This document shows, one piece after another, positions 8,933 through 17,847 of a stretch of DNA of 64,000 bases. Source of the stretch: Geopsychrobacter electrodiphilus DSM 16401. GTDB lineage: Bacteria; Desulfobacterota; Desulfuromonadia; Desulfuromonadales; Geopsychrobacteraceae. Positions within the stretch are counted from its first letter, which is position 1; each line of letters begins with the position of its first letter. The DNA is taken from the NCBI RefSeq assembly GCF_000384395.1, contig NZ_ARWE01000001.1, forward strand, positions 2,516,501 through 2,580,500, read 5' to 3'. The notes under the pieces are model-generated. The model was not told the DNA's origin, made no database searches, and saw nothing but the letters and a program-made list of their open reading frames with translations. Position numbers and translations under genes: made by a program.

Positions 8933-9088
8933 CTAAATCCTGCCGACCAGCATCAAGACAAGTAAAATCACCAGGATTAAGCCGAGCCCGCTGCTGGGAT
9001 AATAACCCCACTGGCGGCTGTGGGGCCAAGCAGGCAGAGCGCCCAGCAGCATCAAGATGAGGATGACGACCAAAATTGTTCCAAGCAT
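8933..9088 (-). CDS. DUF3309 small membrane protein
   Basis: A 51-residue protein of the DUF3309 type: two hydrophobic helices (LGTILVVILILMLLGALPAW and GLGLILVILLVLMLVGR) separated by a SRQWGYYPS turn. CAAGGAG precedes the ATG. A near-perfect sigma-54 promoter match lies about 40 bases upstream. The function of the family is unknown; it usually travels with other stress-induced miniproteins. Confidence 0.82.
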   Translation of the reverse strand: MLGTILVVILILMLLGALPAWPHSRQWGYYPSSGLGLILVILLVLMLVGRI

Positions 9089-9126
9089 GATTTTTCTCCT
9101 TGATTGAATTTCTCTACGATTCTATT

Positions 9127-9144
9127 TAGCAACCAGCGTGCCAG
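9127..9144 (-). promoter_or_regulatory. Sigma-54 promoter for the DUF3309 gene
   Basis: Read on the minus strand it is CTGGCACGCTGGTTGCTA: TGGCAC, five bases, TTGC, with GG and GC ten bases apart. This is a full match to the -24/-12 consensus, about 40 bases ahead of the ATG. Confidence 0.7.
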
Positions 9145-9360
9145 CACAACCAGATCGACATTATTTCTATAACCACCTGGAATCATAGGTTAAAAAATAG
9201 ATAACTTGATTTATGGGCGAGAAAACCAGACCAATCTATCCACCATATTTAGCAGAAACTTCACATTTGACAGACTGGTGGAGGGAGGGCAGGTCATGTT
9301 TTTCAACCATTCTTCGCCAAGGAGAATGCCCTTCTGCCTGGTCATGACATGAAGAGAACA

Positions 9361-9400
9361 AAAAAAGCCCCTGTTTGACACAGGGGCCTCTCATTTTTTT
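9361..9400 (-). terminator. Terminator of the YegP-like gene (possibly bidirectional)
   Basis: GCCCCTGT and ACAGGGGC form an 8-bp stem with a short loop; a T-run follows on the minus strand, and another T-run lies on the plus side. It sits just after the stop codon of the gene at 9416-9751. The space 9145-9360 shows nothing else. Confidence 0.85.
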
Positions 9401-9415
9401 ATGATATGACGAAGG

Positions 9416-9751
9416 TTAAATGGTGAGATCCTCTACCGTCGCACCGGGTCCATTCTGTTTAACCGATGCAATCCCCGCCTCCATAGCCGCTGTGGATGAG
9501 TACATCTGGCTCTGCCCGATGATCTGTTTATTCAGTGCCTTCAGCACAAAATACGGTTTGTTGTTCTTGGATTCTTTTCGCTCATAGTTGTCATCAGCGG
9601 CCGAATTGTTCTGGATCGACTCGATACCGTTTTGGGCGCTCGCCTTGGCCTTGTACATTTCACTGGTCAAGATCACCTGCCCGTTGACTGCTTTGAGGTT
9701 AAAGTAAAATTGCTCGTCCTTGGCTCTTTCAATAACAAATTTTCCAATCAT
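9416..9751 (-). CDS. YegP family protein (two DUF1508 repeats)
   Basis: A 111-residue protein with start at ATG 9751 after AGGAGGAAAT. It has two DUF1508 units: IERAKDEQFYFNLKAVNGQV with SEMYKAKASAQNGIESI, and ESKNNKPYFVLKALNKQI with SQMYSSTAAMEAGIASV. This is the standard tandem organisation and length of YegP. The family is small, soluble and of unknown function, often induced in stress. A perfect sigma-54 promoter match lies about 110 bases upstream, and a strong terminator follows. Confidence 0.92.
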   Translation of the reverse strand: MIGKFVIERAKDEQFYFNLKAVNGQVILTSEMYKAKASAQNGIESIQNNSAADDNYERKESKNNKPYFVLKALNKQIIGQSQMYSSTAAMEAGIASVKQNGPGATVEDLTI

Positions 9752-9857
9752 ATTTCCTCCTGCCCATAGGTTGAGTCTTTCCAAGTGCCGCGTGGCAATA
9801 TCCATGCTTTAAGGATGTGATTTTCGCCAGCGGTCGTCGATTTACAGACTTGGGTAA

Positions 9858-9876
9858 GCGCAATGACCGTGCCAGA
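9858..9876 (-). promoter_or_regulatory. Sigma-54 promoter for the YegP-like gene
   Basis: On the minus strand it reads CTGGCACGGTCATTGCG, a full match to TGGCACGN4TTGC. The same 17-base word with one change occurs at 44150-44166 upstream of the GGDEF gene. Confidence 0.75.
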
Positions 9877-11008
9877 GAAAGGTCCATACAAAAGTCAGGA
9901 GTGCAACACACTGATTAGACAGGGTAAAATTAGATGACAGCGGGTAAACAGGTCTTGAGGCGGAGCCCGCATATAGCCGTTATATTTGACAGAACCGCGC
10001 TATGGTGAGGCAAATGGGGTTTCCACATCATCAAGCAGGTTTGTTGATTTTTGATTTTATTTTCAAGACGGCGCTGTCGATATTATAAGTATCGACCCAC
10101 CTTTTAGAGGATTTATTGCGCCGTTAAATGCTGCGACAGACGCCCAAAACCTTTGGCCATAAAACTGTCGTCTCCGAGCATTCGCTAATCTGCCCCCCCC
10201 CCCACTGTGAAACTCGATCAGAGGTTCTTCCCCCATGCCATCAAGCACGAATACCAAATATTCGGCTCGTGCCTTGGATGAAACATACTCATTGCGTACG
10301 GATACTTATTAAATATTAAAATCCCCTGGATCTTGCGCACCAGGATGCGCAAATTCTGCATCCGCCGGCTAAACAGATTCCCTGCTCGGCCATTCAAAAC
10401 AGCCACCATCGTCCCGGCATATTTGACAGTAATGCTATATGAGATGGATGGCACTGACGGCTTTTCTTACCCTCTCGCCCGTTATCTTTCCGTTTTAACC
10501 TGTATAATCAGCCACTTGCGCACACATAATGTCAAGAATTTCCTCCGGCATGTTTATTGCGGGACACCCTTATTAATCTCAGGGTATCGAAAGCTAGGTG
10601 GGTACCTATGTGACGCCTTCTTCATTAACTGTCCAGAAACGCCTTTCGCGAGAGAGATTGGTCTCAAGAATATCCGGCCTGGGATTGTGTTGAAAAGTGG
10701 CAAGCTGAAATTCGTGATCGCTGAGGGTCGTCGCCGGGAATTTAAATTCCGGCAATCACTCTCATAACGGGGTGGTGGGAGTTGCGGGAAAGCCTTTTGC
10801 GCCACCTCAACTGCGATGACACAGAGGCCAGGCAGAATTATACCGCCATCGGTCTGCGCCGCATATTGCTGACTGCCAGGCTGAGTAAAATCCGGGAATA
10901 AATCAGATCATCTTATTGGCTATCGAGGATATACCACCAGGCATAAACAGCTGGAAGCTCTGCCGCCCAGGTCCGAGGAGCACTCCAAGTTACCGAAAAG
11001 GAATCACG
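9877..11008 (+). other. Gene-poor interval
   Basis: About 1.1 kb with no supported gene. Open frames here (for example 10333-10767) lack a recognisable domain and a convincing ribosome site. The interval holds small inverted repeats (GTCGATA/TATCGAC at 10076-10096; an imperfect one at about 10232-10266), an 11-base run of C at 10193-10203, and two copies of a CATATTTGACAG-like word (about 9980 and 10415). It may be a decayed region. Confidence 0.5.
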
Positions 11009-12535
11009 ATGGCCCCAATGCAGGTTAAACTCATGAGTCTCCGGACTTTTATTAACGCTCTTCTGGTCCTGGCCCTGCTGATTCCGGCCTCTGCTTTTGC
11101 CGAGGATCCGAAGCTTGACACCAAGTCGCAGAAGGTCGCTCCAACGGCATTTGCCGATGAAAAACCCAGGCCGGTATTACATTGGGGTGAAGGAGACGGC
11201 AAGAGCTACTTTGTCCCGGCCCTGGACATTTCCGGCTTCTTATTAATTCTGAATCAATACGATCGGCATTTTATTGATGACGACGTCTACCATTCAGATT
11301 TTTCTTCCTTCAAAAAGAACCTGACCGGGGCATGGGTCTCTGACAGTGACCCGTTTGCCATTAACCAGTTCATGCATCCCTATGCGGGCTCCATGTATTA
11401 CGGATTTGCACGTTCCGCAGGCCTCGACTACTGGAGCTCGCTCGGCTATACCGCCAGCGGAAGTCTGCTCTGGGAACTGGCGGGCGAGACCAGTCCCCCC
11501 TCGATAAACGATGAATTCACCACCGGTTTCGGCGGAACCATCCTGGGCGAGCCGTTGTATCGAATGGCGAGCCTTTTGCTTGAAAGCGGCAATGGTAAGC
11601 CTGGATTCTGGCGCGAACTCGGTGCGGCCGCACTCTCGCCACCGACCGGCTTTAACCGTCTCGCCTACGGTCAACGTTTCAAAGGCGTCTTCCGCAGTCA
11701 CAACCCGGCCGTCTTCACGCGCTTGCAGCTCGGCGTGAATTTGAACGCTTCGGTAACCTCGAATGTCATCCGCAATCCCAACTCGGGAGCAGCACCGATC
11801 CCACAGAGCTACCAGGTCGGGGAACCAATCGCGGATTTTACCATCGGCTACGGCCTTCCGGGCAAGCCCGGTTACACCTACACCCGCCCTTTCGACTATT
11901 TTGACTTTCAGTTCACCGCCGCCGGCAGCAACGTATTTGAGAATATCATCAGTCGCGGCCTGCTCTACGGGACAGCCTATTCCGCCGGCGACAACTATCG
12001 CGGAGTCTGGGGCCTTTATGGCATGTACGATTACATCGCGCCGCAGATTTTTCGCGTCTCCACCACGGCAGTAGGCCTCGGTAGCACGGCGCAATGGTGG
12101 CTCTCAAAAAGAATTGCACTGCAGGGTACGGCTCTCGCCGGAGTCGGCTATGGCTCGGCCGGCACAATTCACGGCGCCGGCGAACGAGACTATCACAGTG
12201 GCGTCAGCCCGCAGGGTTTGCTGGCATCGCGTCTCATCTTCGGTGATCGTGCTGCGTTAGACCTGGAACTGCGCGATTACTACGTCAGCAGTTTGGCAGC
12301 CTCAGAAAACAACGGGTCGGAGAATATTATCCGCGGGGTCGCGACGCTCACCGTGCGCGTGTACAACCTCCACGGCATAACCCTCAGATACACTGTTTCG
12401 CAACGGGATGCGCACTATAGCACCCTGAATGACTCCCACCAGACCGTGGGGGCTGTAAGTATTGGCTACACCTACCTTGGGCAGACCCGCTTCGGTGCGG
12501 TCGACTGGCGGTCCAAAAGCGCCGGGGGCCCTTAA
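11009..12535 (+). CDS. DUF3943 envelope protein
   Basis: A 508-residue protein; the ATG at 11009 follows AAAAGGAATCACG, whereas the longer open frame starts without one. Residues about 10-33 form a Sec signal peptide (ending ASAFAEDP). The body contains segments typical of DUF3943: YAGSMYYGFARSAGLDYWSS, ELAGETSPPSINDEFTTGFG and LGEPLYRMA, followed by Gly/aromatic-rich beta segments to the C-terminus, consistent with an outer-membrane beta-barrel. Function unknown. The PAP2 phosphatase gene begins 20 bases after the stop codon, so the two are an operon and may act on envelope lipids. Confidence 0.85.
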   Translation: MAPMQVKLMSLRTFINALLVLALLIPASAFAEDPKLDTKSQKVAPTAFADEKPRPVLHWGEGDGKSYFVPALDISGFLLILNQYDRHFIDDDVYHSDFSSFKKNLTGAWVSDSDPFAINQFMHPYAGSMYYGFARSAGLDYWSSLGYTASGSLLWELAGETSPPSINDEFTTGFGGTILGEPLYRMASLLLESGNGKPGFWRELGAAALSPPTGFNRLAYGQRFKGVFRSHNPAVFTRLQLGVNLNASVTSNVIRNPNSGAAPIPQSYQVGEPIADFTIGYGLPGKPGYTYTRPFDYFDFQFTAAGSNVFENIISRGLLYGTAYSAGDNYRGVWGLYGMYDYIAPQIFRVSTTAVGLGSTAQWWLSKRIALQGTALAGVGYGSAGTIHGAGERDYHSGVSPQGLLASRLIFGDRAALDLELRDYYVSSLAASENNGSENIIRGVATLTVRVYNLHGITLRYTVSQRDAHYSTLNDSHQTVGAVSIGYTYLGQTRFGAVDWRSKSAGGP

Positions 12536-12555
12536 CCTTGAAGAGGAGCTTACAT

Positions 12556-13122
12556 ATGAGGATTTTTATCAACAGATATCTGGTTGTGTGCCTGATGCTC
12601 GCGGCGCTCGGGTTGAACGCCACCACTGCAATCGCCGGAGGCGATTACCCGACCGACGAATTAGTGTCCGACGTCCTCACCGGCGTTGTTCCCCTCACCG
12701 GCCTGGCTGTTGCCCTGTTCACGGGCGATACCGAGGGCCAGAAGGAGTGGCTGCGCAACACCGGGGTGAATCAGGTCCTCACCTCTGCCCTGCGGCTAGG
12801 ATTCAACGAGACCTACCTGGGTAAACGTCCAAACGGCAATAGATATGGGTTCCCTTCCGGTCACGAGGCTTTCGTGATGTCCGGTGCAACGTTCCTGGGC
12901 CAACGCTACGGCTGGAAGTGGGGCGTCCCCGCTTATCTGGCAGCCGCTTACGTCGCTCGCGTTCGAGTGGTCAACAACCATCATCACGTGCGCGATGTCG
13001 TTGCCAGCGCTGCACTGGCCTATAGCGTCGCCTTGCTCACAGTCACGTCAGAAAAGGCGTCCTATCTGGCGCCGGTGATCGGACCCGATTTCCTGGGGCT
13101 CCGTTGGCAGCGCTCTTTTTGA
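12556..13122 (+). CDS. PAP2-type phosphatase
   Basis: A 188-residue protein with ATG at 12556 after GAGGAG. A signal segment covers residues 1-25. The three PAP2 motifs are visible: KRPNGNRYGFPSGHEA (motifs 1 and 2, with PSGH) and RVRVVNNHHHVRDVV (motif 3, with the catalytic His and Asp). Family members dephosphorylate phosphatidate, undecaprenyl pyrophosphate or lipid A. It is shorter than multi-pass PAP2 enzymes. It is translationally close to the DUF3943 gene. Confidence 0.88.
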   Translation: MRIFINRYLVVCLMLAALGLNATTAIAGGDYPTDELVSDVLTGVVPLTGLAVALFTGDTEGQKEWLRNTGVNQVLTSALRLGFNETYLGKRPNGNRYGFPSGHEAFVMSGATFLGQRYGWKWGVPAYLAAAYVARVRVVNNHHHVRDVVASAALAYSVALLTVTSEKASYLAPVIGPDFLGLRWQRSF

Positions 13123-13216
13123 TGCCTCCACTCTTCCATGTTGCGGGCCCATTCAACGCAGCAGGCAGGGCATAAAACTGGTTCAAAAAGTCTGAAAATA
13201 TTGCTTTCTTAACAAA

Positions 13217-13726
13217 TCAACCAGGTCCCTTATGGAGCCTTATTTTTTTTTCAGTGCAGTACCCCGTCGGGTGCTGTCGCGCGTAAACAGCGAGCTGTTT
13301 TTGCACCTGTATGTTTTCCAGGTCCGAAAGCGGCTGATAGCCGCGGCCATAGGGCCAGCCGTAGCCCCACCGATACCAGGTGGGAAAGTCCGGAAGCCCG
13401 CCCAACCGGGCACCAAGATACATGGTTTCTGCCAGGTGTGGATCATTAGTCCGCGTCAGCACGCAGTCGCGCAGGGTCACATCAGCCCGGTCGCGGGCCT
13501 CCGCGCTCCCACCCTGCCAATAGGCGAGATCATGATTCAGGCAACAGTCACACCACTTGTCCCGGTCTCTGAAAGTTCCATCAGGAAAGAGGCTGCAGCC
13601 GTCACTGGTAAAGGGGACAAGTTCCGCGGTATCAGGACGGGTACCGAGACACGACGACAAGGACAGAGCTGTCAGCAGTGCAATTAATGCCAGGGAAAGA
13701 GACCGGCAAGCACGAGGTGAAAACAT
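13217..13726 (-). CDS. Phospholipase A2-like lipoprotein
   Basis: A 169-residue protein with signal peptide and lipobox LSSC (Cys about 26). The segment CDCCLNHDLAYWQGG (residues 59-73) carries the Cys-Cys-X-X-His-Asp signature of secreted phospholipase A2, with His65 and Asp66 as the likely catalytic pair; a preceding DGCSLFPDGTF stretch could serve as the calcium loop. Activity is a family-based guess. Next to it on the same strand is a phosphatase lipoprotein, and PAP2 is convergent, so three lipid/phosphate hydrolases lie within 2 kb. Confidence 0.75.
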   Translation of the reverse strand: MFSPRACRSLSLALIALLTALSLSSCLGTRPDTAELVPFTSDGCSLFPDGTFRDRDKWCDCCLNHDLAYWQGGSAEARDRADVTLRDCVLTRTNDPHLAETMYLGARLGGLPDFPTWYRWGYGWPYGRGYQPLSDLENIQVQKQLAVYARQHPTGYCTEKKIRLHKGPG

Positions 13727-13783
13727 GGCATGTTCCTTCCGCAGGGACGACCCTATCTCCCCCCTCTTTTCGTCAGGGGAGTC

Positions 13784-14497
13784 CTAAAGACTTTCCCCCG
13801 GATTCCGAGAGATACCAATCGTACATTTTCTATCCTTGCAGGTAATTTGTACGGGGTCTTCCAGTCGGGAAATCATTTCACTGATTTTTCGGAGGATATC
13901 ACTTCGCCGCAGTGCTAAAGCCCTCAGGTACTTAGCGTCGACGTCAGACCAGAACCCCTGATAGGTCATCATTTCCTCAATCACCGCGTCAATATCCGGA
14001 TTGCCTTCAATAATTATTTGATACGCCGCAACCATGACGCCCGTCCGGTTTTGGCCGGAACGGCAATGGACATAAACGGGCTGGTACGCCTTCTGACTCG
14101 CAATTGCGAGAAAATGGACAACGTGTTCATCTTCAACTGAAGAGGCCAAAACCGGGAGAAGTTCCCAGTCTTTAACGCGGAAGTAGTCAATATTAAAGAT
14201 CTTTTGAGTTGTAAGCTCGACCTGCTCAACCCGGGAAAGATCATCATGCATCAACTCAAGATTGACGATTGTTCTGACCCCATGTTCGATGAGCCAGATG
14301 ACCCCTTCTGTATCAGGTTTAGCCCCGCGCCACAGAACATTCTGCTTCACCTGGCAGAATCTTGAAATTGGAGAGTTGAGATTGCTCCTGCATGAGTCGG
14401 GCGCTTTTACAAAGGTGGTACTGCAACCGGTCAAGAGAAGTGAAGCTGCTATTAAGCAAAGCAGACGGCCTCTGCATAGACAAACACTCAAATCCAT
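13784..14497 (-). CDS. Tyrosine/dual-specificity phosphatase-like lipoprotein
   Basis: A 237-residue protein. The ATG at 14497 is used; a GTG three codons upstream is possible, and neither has a clear ribosome site. The signal peptide ends in lipobox LLTGC. The cysteine-phosphatase P-loop is VHCRSGQNRTG (Cys about 145), with a candidate general-acid Asp in FRVKDWELLP. The sequence order agrees with the DSP/PTP-like group found in bacterial envelopes. The substrate, phosphoprotein or phosphoinositide-like, is unknown. Possibly cotranscribed with the PLA2-like gene 58 bases downstream. Confidence 0.82.
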   Translation of the reverse strand: MDLSVCLCRGRLLCLIAASLLLTGCSTTFVKAPDSCRSNLNSPISRFCQVKQNVLWRGAKPDTEGVIWLIEHGVRTIVNLELMHDDLSRVEQVELTTQKIFNIDYFRVKDWELLPVLASSVEDEHVVHFLAIASQKAYQPVYVHCRSGQNRTGVMVAAYQIIIEGNPDIDAVIEEMMTYQGFWSDVDAKYLRALALRRSDILRKISEMISRLEDPVQITCKDRKCTIGISRNPGESL

Positions 14498-14569
14498 ACC
14501 TCTCACGATGGTGAAGGGGAAGCCGTTCTTGTATCCGACGGATTCATCCAGAAAATGTCACGGGTGAAT

Positions 14570-14662
14570 TGTCTAGAGAGTACCTCGTTCGGGGTTCGAT
14601 AACCAAGGATCTTTCCAGGTCGGTTGTCCAGCCCCGCCAGGGTTGCTGATCTGACCTCCAAA
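14570..14662 (-). pseudogene. IS30-type transposase C-terminal remnant
   Basis: On the minus strand the bases encode LAGLDNRPGKILGYRTPNEV, which matches the very conserved C-terminal LNNRP-K-LGY-TP-EV block of IS30-family transposases. Only about 30 codons remain; no terminal repeats or N-terminal parts are visible. It is a scar of an old insertion. Confidence 0.7.
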
Positions 14663-14783
14663 ATGAAGCGTTACTGTTAAATATGGCGGGCCGCGTTGGC
14701 GGCATATATTTCGTCAAGCTTAACCTTCCAAGTTTTACCTTGTATTCCCGGTGACTTGCAGATTTACAGACTACATTTCATTT

Positions 14784-14800
14784 CCGGCACGTTCGTTGCG
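14784..14800 (+). promoter_or_regulatory. Sigma-54 promoter for the CsbD/BON unit
   Basis: CCGGCACGTTCGTTGCG has GG and GC ten bases apart and differs from TGGCAC-N5-TTGC only at the first T. It lies about 88 bases upstream of the CsbD-like ATG. Confidence 0.6.
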
Positions 14801-14887
14801 ATTAAGGACATTTAAGTCATCTGGACAGAAAAAGATGACCGGTGAAGATTCTTCGCAATCCAGGCAAAATTCGAAAATGGAGGAGAC

Positions 14888-15067
14888 ATGAAAAACAGTC
14901 GTAAAGATCAGGCCAAGGGTCTGTTTCACCAGACGAAGGGTTCGGCCGAGGAGATTGCCGGGAAAATAAGCGACAATCCACAACTGGAAGCTGAAGGCGC
15001 AGGAGAAAAGGTCGCTGGAAAAATTATGGAAAAGATCGGTCAGGTCGAAAAGGTTTTGGATTCTTAA
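14888..15067 (+). CDS. CsbD-like stress protein
   Basis: A 59-residue hydrophilic protein with GGAG ahead of the ATG. Its DQAKGLFHQTKGSAEEIAGK and GAGEKVAGKIMEKIGQVEKV repeats are the CsbD pattern, seen in small proteins made under general stress and of unknown mechanism. It begins downstream of a sigma-54-like promoter and is followed by the triple-BON gene. Confidence 0.85.
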   Translation: MKNSRKDQAKGLFHQTKGSAEEIAGKISDNPQLEAEGAGEKVAGKIMEKIGQVEKVLDS

Positions 15068-15172
15068 GCTGAAGAGGATCCTGTGCCGTCGACGAATACA
15101 GCCACGCTTCTGCAGGGCATGAGGCCTATGTGGAAAAGCGTGGATACTGAGTTACTAAAAGGAATTGAAGTT

Positions 15173-15961
15173 ATGAAAGCAAAAGGAAAACTGGCAAAGA
15201 AAGTTATCTATGCCCTACCCGTCGTTATGGCGGCGCTGATGCTGCTCACCTTCAGCCTGCCCGTGCAGGCGGCGAGCACCGACACCAACATCGAATCAGC
15301 GGCCAGGAATTCCCATGTGTTCACCAGCTACCTCAAGGACGATGATATCAAGGTCCAGTCCAAGGACGGCGCTGTCACCCTGACGGGGAGCGTCGCCACG
15401 AAACTGCATAAGTCCATGGCCGGAGAGACCGTTGCGAATCTGCCAGAGGTCAAAAGTGTCGACAACCAACTGGACGTCGAGGGGGAAGTTCCGGCTGAAT
15501 TGTCCGACGCCTGGTTGCTGACCAAGGTGAAAACTGCCTTATTATTTCACCGCAGCGTGAGTGCCGTCACCGAGGTCGATGTTAAGGACGGTATCGTGAC
15601 TCTGAGCGGTGTTGCCGACAACCAGGCCCAAAAAGAATTGACCACGGAATACGCCAAGGATATTGACGGCGTCAAAGACGTCAAGAATGAAATGACTGTG
15701 GCAAAATCCTCGCAAGAAAAGCAATCGCTCGGCGACAAGATCGGCGAAAAGATCGATGACGCTTCTATCACCACCATGGTCAAAATGACATTGCTCAGCC
15801 ATCGCTCAACCAGTGCCTTCAAAACTTCGGTCACAACCAAGGATGGTGTGGTCACCTTATCTGGCAAGGCTGGCAACCAGGCCGAAATAGATTTGACCGA
15901 AAAACTGTCCAACGATGTCGATGGCGTGCAGTCGGTGCAGAACAACATGACGGTGAAGTAG
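15173..15961 (+). CDS. Periplasmic protein with three BON domains
   Basis: A 262-residue protein; the ATG at 15173 has AAAAGGAATTGAAG before it. A signal peptide (1-34, ending VQAAS) is followed by three BON domains at about 36-103, 112-176 and 196-262. Each has the DGxVTLSGxV core and ends in DVKNEMTV-type strands. OsmY, the family example, has two BON domains and protects the envelope in hyperosmotic stress; this one has three. Domains two and three are the most alike, which suggests internal duplication. Confidence 0.9.
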   Translation: MKAKGKLAKKVIYALPVVMAALMLLTFSLPVQAASTDTNIESAARNSHVFTSYLKDDDIKVQSKDGAVTLTGSVATKLHKSMAGETVANLPEVKSVDNQLDVEGEVPAELSDAWLLTKVKTALLFHRSVSAVTEVDVKDGIVTLSGVADNQAQKELTTEYAKDIDGVKDVKNEMTVAKSSQEKQSLGDKIGEKIDDASITTMVKMTLLSHRSTSAFKTSVTTKDGVVTLSGKAGNQAEIDLTEKLSNDVDGVQSVQNNMTVK

Positions 15962-16069
15962 GTAAAGCGTTAACCAGGAACCTCAGCAAGTCCATCGATT
16001 AGGAGGGTCTGCTGAGGTTCCAGCGCAGCCGACAAGGCTGGGGCTCCAAAGCTCATGAGGAGGCGCAAA

Positions 16070-16291
16070 ATGAAACCATACACGATAACAGGCATCATTC
16101 TTATTGTGGTCGCCGTCGCGGCTTTTGCCTATCAGGGCATCAGCTTTACGACCAGGGAAAAGGTTGTCGATCTCGGTCCATTGCACATGACCGCTGAGAA
16201 AACCAGAACCCTGCCCCTTTCGCCACTCGTCGGCGGGATCGCGCTCGTCGGCGGGATTGCACTGCTGGTTATGGGAAAGAAAAAGAGCTGA
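16070..16291 (+). CDS. DUF3185 small membrane protein
   Basis: A 73-residue protein with start at ATG 16070 after GAGGAGGCGCAAA. It has an N-terminal helix (ITGIILIVVAVAAFAYQGIS), a polar KTRTLPLSP loop and a second helix (VGGIALVGGIALLVMGKKK). This is the DUF3185 pattern; function unknown. It follows the triple-BON gene by about 100 bases. Confidence 0.82.
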   Translation: MKPYTITGIILIVVAVAAFAYQGISFTTREKVVDLGPLHMTAEKTRTLPLSPLVGGIALVGGIALLVMGKKKS

Positions 16292-16318
16292 ACTAAATCG
16301 ACGCTCAAAGAAGGAAAT

Positions 16319-16438
16319 ATGCCATGGGCAATTGCTATCAGCCTTATTGTTCTTTGGCTGCTGGAGTTGGGGAGTAGTCCCACTCTGGGGAGGGGGCTGC
16401 TGTCTGGTTGGCTGAAGTTTGATGAAAATACGGCATAA
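16319..16438 (+). CDS. Micro-ORF resembling the start of an lmo0937-type protein
   Basis: A 39-residue frame with GAAGGAAAT ahead of the ATG. Its first 16 residues (MPWAIAISLIVLWLLE) resemble the start of the lmo0937-type protein encoded at 22833-22979 (MLWTFCVILIVLWVLG), but the rest does not. It may be a degenerate copy or an unrelated small membrane protein. Confidence 0.4.
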   Translation: MPWAIAISLIVLWLLELGSSPTLGRGLLSGWLKFDENTA

Positions 16439-16455
16439 GTAAAGAGAGGTCGGAA

Positions 16456-17622
16456 TTGAAGAACAAATCTCCGTTCGAGGGACAAGGCAACGAGCAGGAA
16501 TCTTCGGAATCGGTTCCTGCTACTCTGCACCTGCCGGTTGATGTGCGGAATTTCTCCCTCGCGCTGCTCACGCTGCTCGCGGTGATCTTCGTGCTGAACT
16601 GGGCCAAGGCAATTTTTATTCCGCTGATGCTGGGATTGATGATCAGCTATGCGCTCGCTCCGTTTGTCACCTGGATGCATAAATGCCGAATTCCTCGGGC
16701 CATCGGTGCCGCGGTCCTGCTCCTTGGCCTTTTAGGCGGAACAGGCTCGCTGGTCTATTCACTCAGAGACGATGCCTGCAAGCTGATCGAAACCCTCCCC
16801 GACGCCGCACATAAGCTTTATCTGTCCCGACTCAAGGATCGGGGAACCTCCGTCGGTACCATGGAGAATATGCAAAAAACTGCCACCCAACTCGAACAGG
16901 TAGCAAACGTCGCAGGCGCTCCGGCACCCGATACCCCGCGAGGGGTGACGCGGGTGCAGATTGAAAGACCTCAACTGAATATTAAAGATTATCTGTGGAT
17001 GGGGACCAAGGGAGCTGTCGCCTTTGCCGGCCAGCTCATAATGGTCTTTTTCCTGGCGTATTTTCTGCTGGCTTCCGGCGATACCTTCCGACGCAAACTG
17101 GTCAAGATCGCCGGCCCCACCCTCAGCAGGAAAAAAATCACCCTGCGGGTGCTGGATAATATCGCCGAGCAGATTCAACGCTATCTGCTGGTACAGATCT
17201 TCACCAGCATCATGGTGGCTGTTGCGACCTGGCTCGCGTTTCTCTGGCTCGGTCTGGAACATGCGGCCGTCTGGGGGATTATCGCCGGGGTCCTCAAAAT
17301 CATGCCGTATCTCGGCCCCCTCGTCGTTTGCGCCGGCACCGCCCTCATCGCGTTTCTCCAGTTCGGAACCGTCGACATGGTGCTGCTGGTTTCCGGCACC
17401 TCGCTGATCATTACCAGTCTCGAAGGGTACCTGATAACCCCCTGGCTGACCGGCCGTGCAAGTCGGATGAGCCCGGTCGTGGTGTTCGTCAGCGTGCTGT
17501 TCTGGGGCTGGTTGTGGGGGGTATGGGGTTTATTGCTGGGCGTGCTCATCATGATGATCATCAAGGCGGTCTGCGATCATGTAGAAGATTTGAAGCCCAT
17601 CGGCGAACTTCTCGGTGATTAA
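16456..17622 (+). CDS. AI-2E family (PerM/TqsA-like) transporter
   Basis: A 388-residue protein that starts at a TTG with GAGAGG seven bases upstream. It has the AI-2E exporter topology: an N-terminal hydrophobic pair (LALLTLLAVIFVLNWAKAIF and PLMLGLMISYALAPFV), a long soluble helical region (about 105-180), then five or so membrane helices with the conserved GIIAGVLKIMPYLGPLVV segment. Family members export autoinducer-2, sodium or other small substrates; the substrate here is unknown. The gene closes the stress-protein run. Confidence 0.88.
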   Translation: MKNKSPFEGQGNEQESSESVPATLHLPVDVRNFSLALLTLLAVIFVLNWAKAIFIPLMLGLMISYALAPFVTWMHKCRIPRAIGAAVLLLGLLGGTGSLVYSLRDDACKLIETLPDAAHKLYLSRLKDRGTSVGTMENMQKTATQLEQVANVAGAPAPDTPRGVTRVQIERPQLNIKDYLWMGTKGAVAFAGQLIMVFFLAYFLLASGDTFRRKLVKIAGPTLSRKKITLRVLDNIAEQIQRYLLVQIFTSIMVAVATWLAFLWLGLEHAAVWGIIAGVLKIMPYLGPLVVCAGTALIAFLQFGTVDMVLLVSGTSLIITSLEGYLITPWLTGRASRMSPVVVFVSVLFWGWLWGVWGLLLGVLIMMIIKAVCDHVEDLKPIGELLGD

Positions 17623-17847
17623 CACAGCGCTAATCGGCGCGGATGAGACCATCACTGGGGTCAGAAAAACATCCGGCACTCGGTTTTCTTTAAAAAGAAC
17701 ATAATAAAGTTCACCAGAAAGTTGGATGCCTGGTGTTCGCGCCAGATGCGGAACATACTGTTTGGAAAAGCAAACTTGTCAACCTGGACCCCGTAACCTG
17801 ACCCGTGGCTCAACCCGCAAAAACGAAGAAATGAACAGGAGGAATGA

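Noticed and set aside
10193-10203. Run of 11 C
   Set aside because: Could be a hypermutable tract, but it is in no supported gene or promoter, so no phase-variation role can be argued.
9976-10430. Two copies of a TATATTTGACAG-like word
   Set aside because: TTGACA could be a -35 box, but no -10 box stands at 16-18 bases in either copy and no gene follows.
10333-10767. 144-codon plus-strand open frame in the gene-poor interval
   Set aside because: No family likeness, no ribosome site, unusual amino-acid composition; probably chance.
11294-12094. 266-codon antisense frame inside the DUF3943 gene
   Set aside because: Shadow frame of a strong gene, with no domain and no ribosome site.
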